This document shows, one piece after another, positions 1-9,346 of a DNA stretch of 15,425 nt (position 1 is the stretch's first letter; every line of letters starts with the position of its first letter). Location: assembly GCA_015501075.1 (NCBI GenBank), contig JADNYJ010000708.1, positions 1 through 15,425 on the forward strand, written 5' to 3'. Both the position numbers and the translations under genes were made by a program. This stretch comes from Gymnopilus junonius (lineage: Eukaryota; Basidiomycota; Agaricomycetes; Agaricales; Galerinaceae). The notes under the pieces are model-generated. The model was not told the origin of the DNA. It saw only the letters and a list, made by a program, of their open reading frames with translations, and ran no database searches.

Positions 1-1
1 C

Positions 2-918
2 AGGTGGTCAAAAAGTGCTTGGAAGCATGTCGTGCCTTCTGGTATGAGTATGCGCGTCGACCCGGAGAAGGAACTCGGCGACTTGAAGGAGATATCGCAG
101 ATTAGAATTATCACTTGGAATGTGGATATGGTCTCTGATTATCACGAAGAACGTCTTACGGCTGCGCTGCGCCACATTGAAGAGGATGCGTTGAAGTGCA
201 AGGAGGATGAGGAACCGGAGCCGTGTTGTATTCTCTTGCAGGAAGTGAGGGATTTTATCCTCCCTTACCTCCTAAAAGACCCTTGGGTCAGGAAGCACTT
301 TGTCGTGGCGCCATTTACAAAGGACAAATGGCCTGAAGGCGCGTGGTATGGGAATGTTACGCTCGTCTCGCGCTCGATCGAAATTGCAGAATGTCATATT
401 CTGCATTATGCCTTTTCACGCATGCAAAGGACGGCGCTTTGCGTGAAGATAAAGCTCAACTTTAGAGGTTCAAAAGACAAGGCCATCATTTCGATTGTCA
501 ATACGCATCTCGAGTCCTTGCCGGACGGAGCAGCAGCGCGTCCTAAACAACTGGCGATCTGTGCTCGTTTCCTTCTCTTGGAACAGGTGTCGGGAGGTAT
601 AGTTGCTGGAGATATGAACGCCATTGGACCTGGGATGAAATGGTTGGAAAAGAACTGGGATTGCGCGATAGTTGGCGCAAGGGAGATATAGATGCGGGGA
701 AAACCTGGGGATATCAAGGCCAAAACAGCGGGAATTATCCACCTAATAGGTTGGATAAGATATTCTTGTTACCCGGTGGTTACAAAGTAGAAGAGCCAAA
801 AAGGATCGGTGTTGGCCTCAGAATTAAGGAGGACACAAACGACGCAGTGTGGGTTAGTGACCACTATGGTTTGGAGACAACATTGCGTATGAAAGCCAGG
901 TCGACTTCATCAGAGTAA
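2..918 (+). CDS. Endonuclease/exonuclease/phosphatase family protein (TDP2-like), 5'-partial, frameshifted
   Basis: The four signature blocks of Mg-dependent EEP phosphodiesterases appear in the right order: TWNVD (TWN block, about nt 113-127), LLQEV (about 233-247), NTHLES (about 500-517) and GDMNA (608-622). A second frame then gives RLDKIF and SDHYGL, the usual C-terminal Asp-His block, and stops at 916-918. The family hydrolyses phosphodiesters; the spacing and C-terminal block resemble fungal tyrosyl-DNA-phosphodiesterase-2-like proteins, but the substrate cannot be read from sequence. The reading frame is open from the left edge, so the N-terminus probably lies outside; the leading 'cag' could also be an intron acceptor. 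At 632-634 (GGG after the GDMNAIGP codons) the frame changes: downstream sequence makes sense (DEMVGKELGLRDSW) only if one base is missing, for example a fourth G. No intron fits there. Family confident; TDP2-like role tentative. Confidence 0.8.
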
Positions 919-1697
919 ATTTTAATCAGTTCGTCAGAGTAGTGTTGTTTAAATCCAACAAGTCTGTTTTCAGTCATGCTAAACTCGAATATAAATTGGA
1001 GAGTCGCTGCAAAGGTTGTCAGCAGTGTTCGCCTACCCCTGTCGCGGAACATACACGCATAGGGGCGAAGACGCGCAGCAATTAAGACGCGCTCCGTCAC
1101 GCGCAGTTCGGTTTGTTACCGACGTTCGGCTTTGCCAATTGAAAATTTCTGACGATTTTCGTTTCATTGCGTCATGATCTGCCTCTCTAAATGTAGTTGG
1201 GTTGTAGGATATTGGTAGAAGCTCATGAAAGAAAGCCCAATACCCAGAGAAAATGGACATGTTCAATGCAGTTTTCATGAGGCTTGCTTTGCGTCATCAC
1301 GAGGAAATAATACCGTTCTCATCATCACGGGGGCATGCGGAAGGAAGACCCCATTTCATCATTGAATTCCGCACTGCGCAGCTGCATGACATGCCAATGG
1401 CATGGCTTGCGACTGGTTCATTCGGTGAACAGATGGATGTTCTGTTTGACCGCGACTAGTTTAGCTTGGAAATGGAATGAAAGTCGAGAACTCAGAAGAG
1501 GAGATGAATGTTGTTCGTAACTAGATCAGAGCCAGTCACAGCCTGGCCCACCGGGTCGCTTTCAGCAATGTTGATGACTATTTGGTCTACATTTGCCGAA
1601 CGGGTAGTCAATAAATTTGATGGTTGAGTTTTCCCTTGTTCTTCCACGTTCGCTGTAGAATCCCTCGTTCTTGTCGTCGTCGTCGCTCACGTTCATC
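919..1697. other. Intergenic region upstream of the GPI-protein gene
   Basis: No convincing coding region on either strand; the open frames here are 61-81 codons with no recognisable motif. The last 100 bp before the ATG at 1698 are pyrimidine-rich and contain a short run of TCG/GTC trinucleotides (about 1672-1687), plausibly the 5' UTR of the downstream gene. No clear TATA box was seen. Confidence 0.5.
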
Positions 1698-2725
1698 ATG
1701 AAGGCCTCTTCCCTTGCTGTTGCTCTCCTCTCCGCCGCTGGTGTTCTCGCCCAGAGCAGCACACTGACCATCAACACCCCGTGAGCTCTTCATTATGCCT
1801 CTCATGCATGGGATTTCCGCTTATCGTACCACTTAGCATTGCCCCCGTTGTATGCGAACCCCTCCTCATCAACTGGTCTGGAGGAACTCGTAAGCACCTC
1901 ATTATTTATGTACGACGTAGTTTTACTCATCTTGTTCTCCATAGCCCCCTACTTTTTGGTTCGTGACATCCTGCACCATGTATTTGTCATTGACCATTAC
2001 TCTTCATTTTCATGTTTATAGAGGTGTGCTTTCTAATCTGACGTATTACTGTCAATCTTACCAAAATATGTGCAGCATTGTTCCCCGGTAACCAGCCAGG
2101 TGCTGCTGCGCTCTTTGACTTCGGTCAACAGAATGGCAACTCCATCACCTGGACTGTCAACGTTACGGCTGGTTAGTCCTGCCCTGTAATATTTGACCAG
2201 TAATGTTATTGAACAATGCCTTATTTCAAAGGTACCACCCTCGGTTTGGATTTGCGTGATAACACTGGGACTCTCGCACAATCCGCACCTTCACCATCCA
2301 ATCGTCAAGTGAGTTATTTTCAGTGACCTCTAAAATTGGTTCTGACTGTCATTTGTAGCCAACACGGCATGCTTGACCAGCACCGGCCTAGTAGCAGTGG
2401 TTCGTCTTCACCTTCTGGGTCAACCCCTGCTGGATCTACTACCTCAACCTCTACTACCTCCGCCGCCTCTACTCCCGCCACTACCGCTCCCGCTAACACC
2501 AACACCGCCATCACTCCTGTGACCACTGGTACCTCTACTTCTTCCAAGTACATCCACCTTCCTTCTTTGAGCGCATTTATCTGATTGATATGTAGGTCTA
2601 GCACTTCCGCAAGCGGCTCCACCTCCCCTTCGACCTCTGCCAAGTCTGGTGCCATCTCGGTCAAGGTCGCCAGTGGGCTTGCTACTGCTGTAGGAGCTGC
2701 CCTTTTAGCTTTCGTCATGGCTTGA
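1698..2725 (+). CDS. Secreted GPI-anchored Ser/Thr-rich protein with Kre9/Knh1-like N-terminal domain
   Basis: Exons: 1698-1780, 1837-1889, 1945-1962, 2076-2171, 2232-2308, 2359 (or 2381)-2547, 2596-2725. Residues 1-18 form a signal peptide (MKAS, a hydrophobic core, then VLA before QS). The next ~80 residues read LTINTP, CEPLLINWSGGTPPYFL, PGNQPGAAALFDFGQQNG, ITWTVNVTAG and GLDLRDNTGTLAQSAP, the beta-sandwich pattern of the Kre9/Knh1-like N-terminal domain common in agaricomycete cell-wall proteins. A Ser/Thr/Pro-rich stalk follows, suited to O-mannosylation. The tail has a small-residue omega-site region (SAKSGA) and a hydrophobic end (GLATAVGAALLAFVMA), typical of GPI attachment. The exon 5-6 junction is doubtful: family-like sequence needs two missing bases, whereas a later acceptor (intron to 2380) gives an open 207-residue protein. 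Likely location: plasma membrane or wall. No catalytic residues seen. Confidence 0.8.
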
Positions 2726-3284
2726 GGCGGCGACTATCACCCCAGCAATTATGGTCATTGGGTAGGGTGAATGATGTACGTCTATACCAAGGAACCCATG
2801 CTTCTCTGCGTACACCATTCAGTAATCGTTCTAGCTTATTCTGACATTTTCTTACTCGAAGTTCTATTGAGCTCTGGACCCCCTTCCGCATTTTACATGG
2901 ACGAACGACTTGCAGACACTTTATTTTGTACCTTGATTCCTCTCTCCCCCATTTACGGATGTTGAGAAAGTTACGTTGGTTCTTTTTTTTCCATCTTCAT
3001 TTACGACACCTTTCACACCCTTCGAAAGTACATAGTACATACCCATGTTTGTCTTGCGTACTAATTGCTGTTTGTGCCATAATGTGACAATTGTTCTGTA
3101 GAGGAGGGGAGTGGACGATGTAAGTATTACTACTATCAATTGTGCAATTGAAGTGGTGCAGAGATCATTGACTCCATGTGGTTGCGAGAAAATGAATGAG
3201 ATGGTAAAAACCAGTTGTTTTATAACTTAAGTAATCCTTGGGGCCCGAGGATCATATATCTGGAACTGATTGTGGCGCTTTCTA
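2726..3284. other. 3' flank of the GPI gene, no gene seen
   Basis: Probably holds the 3' UTR and terminator of the GPI-protein gene, followed by AT-rich sequence up to the transposon insertion. Short open frames on both strands (64-72 codons) carry no recognisable motif. No tRNA or repeat was noticed. Confidence 0.4.
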
Positions 3285-3293
3285 GGGAGTTTC
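3285..3293. repeat. Left target-site duplication of the DNA transposon (9 bp)
   Basis: GGGAGTTTC lies directly outside the left inverted repeat and is repeated exactly outside the right one at 4342-4350. A 9-bp duplication is the length typical of Mutator-like elements. Confidence 0.85.
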
Positions 3294-3485
3294 CAGACTC
3301 CAAACCAGTCGCGTGGGCTTAGATTACATAATTGTTCCGAAGATCTAGCGAAACTTGAACACAGTTAGTGCCCACTAGCGACTGGCACATCTCGTCTTTG
3401 GTTTTGTTTGGCGGGGCCCTCAGCACAGGATTCCCATGACTCTAATCAGCAATATTTAAATCTGCTCCCATTGATCATTATCTGA
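3294..3485 (+). repeat. Left terminal inverted repeat
   Basis: Matches the reverse complement of 4151-4341. The outer ~80 bases are identical; about seven substitutions, all transitions, and one short gap lie in the inner part. Homology fades just after the TTATCTGA block. Confidence 0.88.
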
Positions 3486-4056
3486 TGGCTTGTTGTCTAC
3501 TTTTCTTTGTTTTCTTCACCTTTTCAGTCCCTTTGTCCTTTGGATTTGGATCAATGTCCATCTCAATATCTGAATCAGAATTGATGTCCATGGCATCTCC
3601 TCTGATCTCTCCAAGATCCTCTTCCTGATTTGATGACAGCTTGTCCATGATACTTTCTTCTTGATTTGCAAAGTCTGGCATTATTCACCTATGGTCTGGA
3701 TTTGCATCTAACAGAGATGTCACTACTTTTCATAGCCAAGGCATATTGGTGCACATTTTTTCCCTCGTGGCTTGCATAAACAAGCCTTCAAGGTATTCTG
3801 AGGTTGTCTTTGCTATACTAAAATGAAGGCCATACCGTCCTTCTGACATCAGTACTACCTCAGCACAAAGTCTTTGCCTGACCTCCTCAAAAGCCCAATG
3901 AAACACCTCAGGAGCAACCCTGTGTAGATTTGCACACATGTCAGCTAGATTGCCTAGTAGAATATATCTTTCTTGAGCAGGTCTTTTGAGGACTCCCTTG
4001 ATGAAATTTAAGATTGATAAATTATTACTTGCCAATGCTTCAAGGACATTTTTGAT
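3478..4056 (-). pseudogene. Decayed coding fragment inside the transposon, function unknown
   Basis: Two minus-strand open segments follow one another: about 4056 down to 3730 (begins around VLEALASNNLSILNF, ends NMPWL then stop) and 3681 down to 3478 (starts MPDFANQEE, acidic middle with MDINSDSDIEMDID, basic tail KKTKKSRQQAIR, then stop). A globular alpha-helical segment followed by an acidic then a basic low-complexity stretch resembles, from memory only, the N-terminal part of large repeated agaricomycete proteins linked to transposons (DUF6589-type); this needs a search. A GTAGTG...CATAG interval of about 40 bp between the segments could be a relic intron, but a stop precedes it. There is no ATG at the open start. 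Best read as the truncated remnant of a gene once carried by the element. Confidence 0.35.
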
Positions 4057-4150
4057 GTCACTTCAGTGGGACATTAGATGGGAACTATTAAAATACAGAA
4101 TACACAATTCTCATTTTACTGAAACACCTTAAACACATGGGCTCATGCAG

Positions 4151-4341
4151 TCAGATAACATCAATGGGAGCGGATTTAAATATCGCTGATTAAAGTCATG
4201 AGAATCCCGTGCTGAGGGCCCTGCCAAACAAAACCAAAGACGAGATGTGCCAGTCGCTAGTGGGTACTAACTGTGTTCAAGTTTCGCTAGATCTTCGGAA
4301 CAATTATGTAATCTAAGCCCACGCGACTGGTTTGGAGTCTG
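4151..4341 (-). repeat. Right terminal inverted repeat
   Basis: Reverse complement of 3294-3485 at about 95% identity, one base shorter because of a small gap near its inner end. It ends in GGAGTCTG immediately before the right-hand 9-bp duplication. Confidence 0.88.
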
Positions 4342-4350
4342 GGGAGTTTC
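4342..4350. repeat. Right target-site duplication of the DNA transposon (9 bp)
   Basis: GGGAGTTTC, an exact copy of the 9 bases at 3285-3293. Removing the element and one copy restores a continuous pre-insertion site. Confidence 0.85.
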
Positions 4351-4372
4351 AGCTCGACTTCAGTCGTCAACG

Positions 4373-4520
4373 TGTCGGAATTTAGTCGATTCATTCGACC
4401 ACTTATGGTCGTTAGTCGGTTTGGGACTTAGAGCTCTAAATATAAAAGCCATGTGGACTGCACTAGTACTATGTGCAGAAGTCGAGTCGTCAGCAGTGCG
4501 CAAGTAAGTAAGTATGTATT
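4373..4520 (+). repeat. Possible LTR fragment or old promoter-bearing repeat
   Basis: Sequence begins TGTCGGAATT, has several AGTCG/CGACC words in both orientations, a perfect 12-bp palindrome TTAGAGCTCTAA (about 4429-4440), a TATAAAA box just after it, and a GTAAGTAAGTA run. A TG start with an internal TATA box is LTR-like, but I found no matching end with a 5-bp duplication and no primer-binding site. Weak call. Confidence 0.22.
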
Positions 4521-6283
4521 TACAGCACTTAGTTTTTATTGGTACCTAATAATGGTGCTGTCAGTCATTCAGTACGGTATGAGATGGACCATATAAAGTA
4601 CATATGATGGGATTCCTACCCAAACTTCACTATGGCATGGTCTGCATGGCACTGGGGTTGTTGAAAAAGAAATTGAAAGGAATTTATGATGCCGTAATGC
4701 TAGCACTGCTTTATAGAGTACGAGTATAACGTCATGCATGTTATCATGAACAAATGTAGCATATGGCAATCAGTTAGACGCTGGCTAACATTTAAAAGTT
4801 ACGTTTTAGAGCTCGGTCAAGGTAATGACCGACGCGAAGGGTCCTAAGTCCCTTTATTCGTAAGTACTGAGCGTGGGAACAAGGTTGATGACCTGTTTTG
4901 CTTCCCTCCTTCACGCATGAGCACTCTCGAGTATAACGCTCGATAGCCCAGTGTATTCAAAAGCATTGGAATCTCTACTGTTGAAACCTAGATGCAAACC
5001 AAGAGGAGGCCCCAGGGCCTCGTGAGACCAGGCACACCCAGTTGACCTACCACCATTCTCCCTGGCCATGGAGAAGACCAGCTGACCGTCTCTGAGGCCT
5101 ATCGGGTGTCTGGGCATCACACAAAATCGGTTCGACATACGTACATACAGATTATTTCATGAGAAGGTTCTTCGCTTAAGGGTGGTCACGACGTCGACAA
5201 GCGACCAGGGTTCAAGAATGTTTCCAACCTGGCGGGCCGGCTGATGCTGCGAATGGTGTGCTATGTAGTTGCCCAGGATTTCTAGTTGCACGATCTTCGT
5301 TCTCGCGTCTAGCGACGGGTGAAACCCTTGTATTCTCGTGGGATAGCCGCCATACACCTCCCACAGATAAAAGAAGTTCGGTTCAGGCTCCGGCTCTCGG
5401 ACTGCGCCACAAGAAGAAGGCTGGAAGAAGTTTAGAGCTTATTTTCCTAGGTCTTTCAGTGCCTCGCAAGCAATAACGTTGACTGATTGTTTGTCCCTAG
5501 CAGCGCGTTGCAATAGTATGCAGCAAAAAAGGTTGTAATAACTTTAGTGGCACCTTCACTTGAAACTTCACCATTCGCACAGAGGGGCCCCAAATTTATT
5601 CCTTCGGCACTACCTTCAGACCTTGTCTAATTTTCTCAGGAATAAGGTTATTCGCTCTCTATACTCTATGTAGGAGCTGGGATGCTTTTAAATATTCTCC
5701 TACGAAGTACCAGGTGTGGAAGGTCGAAGGGAACTGTACCGAAACATATTTTCCATTGGGCAGAACCTCATTCTGAATGTTCATGGCTCAACAGATACTC
5801 TCAAACTGCTTGAACGAGTATATCTATGAAATGTCGGAAGATGGAGTAGCCTCTGACTCTTTACCCCATCTCGCAATTTCCATTAAGGGGTTACTTACAT
5901 GAGCGGAATTTGGCCGGACCCAGTGATGGATAGATGTTATAGTGTTCGAAGACGTCCATGTGGCTCGTCCAGCTGCCAATGCTGCCATGAGCAATCCGGA
6001 AATTGCCTCTCAAATGTTTAGATCCCTACAAGATAGATGACCGCCACTTAAACTGGAACCTATTCAAAGCGGTCACAGTACAAAATATGTCCGCACTCTG
6101 ATGTGCCTGTTGAAAGTCATAACGAGAGTCTCACTGTTCATCGGAGCGAAGGAGGACTGTGCTTATTTCCATTCCCGTTATAAAACGGTGTTCCACCATA
6201 CTTCCCTGAGCAACGCCCTGCGTTCATTCGTTCTTTGACCTACGGCTGGCGATCCGGCCCACCTCTCTTTTTTCGCGACAATA
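4521..6283. other. Gene-poor interval upstream of transporter A
   Basis: About 1.8 kb with no open frame above 75 codons on either strand and no motif I recognise in any of them. It contains small inverted repeats (for example GAGGCCC/GGGCCTC near 5000) but no tRNA or clear element. It probably mixes old repeat debris with the promoter region of transporter A in its last few hundred bases. Confidence 0.4.
6179..6185 (+). promoter_or_regulatory. TATA box of sugar transporter A
   Basis: TATAAAA about 100 bp before the ATG at 6284, followed by a pyrimidine-rich stretch (about 6260-6273), as expected for a core promoter and short 5' UTR. Confidence 0.5.
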
Positions 6284-8590
6284 ATGTCGAGCTTTGATGG
6301 ACAACTCTCAATTCTCGACTACATCCACAAAGGTGCATGGTACAAGAACCGGGGTGAGTGATAATTTGCTCCAGTAACCTTTTTCAGCATTTCTGAGCTG
6401 ATTTCCAGGTATTCTCACTCTCAACCTCCTTCTTTTGATTCCGCTGGTGACGTCTGTGGTCAATGGACTTGACTCCTCCCTAATTAATGGTTAGTAATTC
6501 GGTGCCCCTGATCCTCCATTCAATTGACCCTGTGCGCCTGCAGGTTTGCAAATCTCCCCGGATTGGCAGGAGTACTTTAATCATCCGAGAGGGAAGACGT
6601 TAGGTATGCCTTTCTTAGTACAAATCGCGGACCCAGGGTCTGCTTATATTAACGCACCCAATCAGGGATACTTAATTCTGCACAGTTCATAGGCAACCTT
6701 ATAGCGCTGCCGTTTACACCTTATGCATCGGATATATATGGCCGCCGCGCCGCACTATTCTTTGGCGCTGTTATAATGTGTATGGGTGTAGGTCTGCAGG
6801 CCGCTGCTTGGAGCATTCCCATGTTCATTGGGGCGCGATTTGCAAGTAAGTGATCCAAGAGATAACCAATCAAGTTAGATTCTGATTAAATACTATCATT
6901 CAGTCGGTTTTGGTCTCGCGTTCTGCCAAAATGCTGCGCCTTTACTCCTTATCGAATTGTCCTACCCAACGCAGGTGCGCACAGTCTCCCATATCTCACA
7001 GTGATAAATGACCCAAATGTCCACTATAACAGCGCGGACGAATCACCGCCATTTACAATAGTTCCTGGTATTTTGGCAGTACTGTTTCGGCATGGGTACG
7101 TTATTATATCACTAATTTCAGAAAACCCTCCACTTAATGTCCACCAGGTGTGTTTTGGCACCTTCAATCATGGAGGTGGCAGTCAGTGGTCGTGGCGCAT
7201 TCCAACGCTGGTCCAAGCCCTGTGCCCACTGGCACAAATGATCAGTGTTTGGTTTATGCCCGAGTCTCCTCGATGGCTGGTTTCCAAGGGAATGGTGAGT
7301 AGATTGAGATGCGCCACCAAAACTTGGGTCCTATTCCGAGATGACTGCTTTACTATTTAGGAATCTCGGGCGGCGACCATTCTGGCCAAGTACCATGCAC
7401 ATGGGAGCAATGAACGGGACCCTCTGATTATGTTCGAGATGGCGCAGATACGGCATGCCATCCGATTGGAAGAGGAGATTAATAGGACGACGACGTTTTG
7501 GTCTCTTTTTACTACTCCTGGTAACCGGAGACGCATGCGCATCATCCTTGGTGTCGCCGTCTTTTCTCAATGGAGGTAAGTGGGCCGCAATCTGGCTAAT
7601 TATTCACCTCTAACTGTCCTGCAATTTTTCAGCGGTAACGGTGTGCTTTCTTACTATATCAATATCGTTTTGGAAAGTGTTGGAATCACATCTACGAACA
7701 CCAAATCCGTTGTCAATGGATGTCTTCAGGTATGTTACTGGGTGGCAGAGAGGGTACTAGACTGCCAATAATTCGTTATAACAGACGTTCAACTTTGGAA
7801 TTGCAATCGGCGCTTCTCTCCTCATCGATTACGCTGGTCGTCGACCTCTCTTCCTTATTTCTACAGTTGGAATGCTTGCAAGTAAGTGGCATCAAGTCAT
7901 TAGCTTGGTGACAACGTTGAAGCAAAGCTCTAGCCTACTGCTGTTGTACTCTCACCAATGCATTGTACAGCACCATGAACGATGTCATTGCGCCAGGCAA
8001 CAATTCCTCTCATATTCCTATTCTTCTTTTTTTATAACCTTGCATATTCACCTGTCATCATCGCCTATGCGCTGGAGATCCTGCCCTTTAGGCATTCGTG
8101 CAAAGGGGTTTGCCGTTATGGTTAGTGCCGTTTGCATTGACTCCGACAAGAGCGGAGGTTGATTCCTTATCTAGAATTTGACATGATGGCTACAATTGCT
8201 TTCAATGACTTCGTAAATCCATGGGCACTTGCTGCTATGCACTGGAAATATTATGGTCTACTGCGGCTGGCTCGCCATAGAACTTGTTTTTGTTTATTTC
8301 TTCATCGTGGAAACTAAGGGTAAATGATCCGTTCCTCATATCATCCCTCGTCTGATTTCAATTATCTTAGGACGGACCCTCGAGGAAACAGCCGTCCATC
8401 GACGTGCGAACCAACCTCAAGACCTTATAGCAATGGGCGGAGAAGCAGCAAGAATGACCATCAGGATCACTCAAATTGAGGAGCGTAAAAACTGACGAGG
8501 ACCAAATCGATGCATATTACAACATGAAGAAAGCGGGACAAGGACTCAGATACTGCCTCAAGCACGGATTTCTATGGACGCGCTCTTTGA
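6284..8590 (+). pseudogene. MFS sugar transporter A, 3' part frameshifted
   Basis: Exons: 6284-6353, 6409-6489, 6544-6603, 6666-6845, 6904-6974, 7033-7095, 7148-7294, 7361-7575, 7633-7729, 7785-7881, 7934-8120, 8175-8319, 8371-8590. It belongs to the 12-TM sugar porter family (proton-coupled or facilitated sugar uptake at the plasma membrane): SDIYGRR in the loop 2-3 position, PESPRWLVSKG at the end of TM6, DYAGRRPLF in the loop 8-9 position, and VETKGRTLEE after TM12. Exons 1-10 read without a break and their lengths match transporter B, except for six extra bases in B's exon 1 and an added intron at 7295-7360. From exon 11 on, family-like protein continues only by changing frame near 7996, 8093, 8183, 8255, 8484 and 8542. 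Read literally, translation stops at 8035-8037, losing the last TM helices. Either a recent pseudogene or a badly resolved assembly stretch. Confidence 0.85.
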
Positions 8591-9346
8591 TTACTTACGA
8601 CCCTCGCAATTATGGATTTAATTTCGATGCATTCTTTATTTTAGTATACTTTATCTATACTTGTATTATATTTCCTTTTTGATTATGCTCTAATGACAAT
8701 ACCCTCCCATGGTTGGCATCGATTATTTAGCTTTTAAACGATACCCGAACGAAACCGCATACATCATCGATCACAAATAAGGTGTAAGGTCCCATCAATC
8801 TCCGGCGCTTATCGTAAAGTCTCACGTGATTGATCAATAAAGATTTACTGGAAGCAAACTGAAAGCTAGAGCATATTTCGTACAAAAATTTCGCATAGTG
8901 TACACATTACCTTGGAGCTCTGGCTAACGAAATGCACTTTCGGCCGTAATAAGGAGGCTTTAGGGAGTCGTTCTGGAAGACGGGAATTGCCGCATGCGCG
9001 CAACATCACATGACGGAACTTTTAGATTGCCATTTCATCGGACTCGGAGATATCCCGGGGACGATTCTCCATCTTTCTCCATCCTCTCACGTTTCCACTG
9101 CGTTCCGGTCGCTTGTCGATATTTAGCCTGCACTTGTACCTGCCGGATGTTAGAAAACACAAGTAATACCGACTACTCCCAATGGTGTGAAGCTAATCCT
9201 GTTCCTTATATTACGGGCGCGAATCTCTTGCCACCTGTTCTGTTTTCCGGCCTTGTGCTATCCTGCTTCATCCTGCACTCTCTGGCCTTCGCGAGTCCCG
9301 ATTGGGGATTAGACCATTCGATACGACATTCACCCCGTAGTGGGTC
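8591..9346. other. Intergenic region between the tandem transporters
   Basis: Holds the 3' end of transporter A and the promoter of transporter B. A CACGTG E-box-like hexamer lies at about 8823-8828. A weak TATATTA (9207-9213) lies about 135 bp before the B start codon. An open frame of 147 codons over 8994-9437 overlaps the B start in another frame, has no recognisable motif, and is not called. Confidence 0.4.

Larger units (their letters stand above)
3294..4341. mobile_element. Non-autonomous DNA transposon with long TIRs, Mutator-like (MULE) most likely
   Basis: The 1,048-bp element begins CAGACTCCAAACC and ends with the reverse complement. Its terminal inverted repeats are about 192 bp, near 95% identical, and the element is bracketed by a perfect 9-bp direct repeat. 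Long TIRs plus a 9-bp duplication are the hallmark of Mutator-like elements; hAT and KDZ elements more often give 8 bp, so superfamily assignment is an inference. The roughly 665-bp interior is AT-rich and carries only two short minus-strand open segments, with no DDE catalytic domain, so the copy cannot encode its own transposase and would need one supplied in trans. Intact ends and an unmutated duplication indicate a fairly recent insertion. Confidence 0.8.

Noticed and set aside
2320..2718. 132-codon minus-strand open frame
   Set aside because: It lies antisense to the Ser/Thr-rich stalk and GPI tail; its Val/Glu/Ala-rich composition is what the complement of TCT/ACC repeats gives.
4911..5357. 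Minus-strand open frames of 75 and 66 codons
   Set aside because: No start context, splice-joined extension or recognisable motif; ordinary length for chance.
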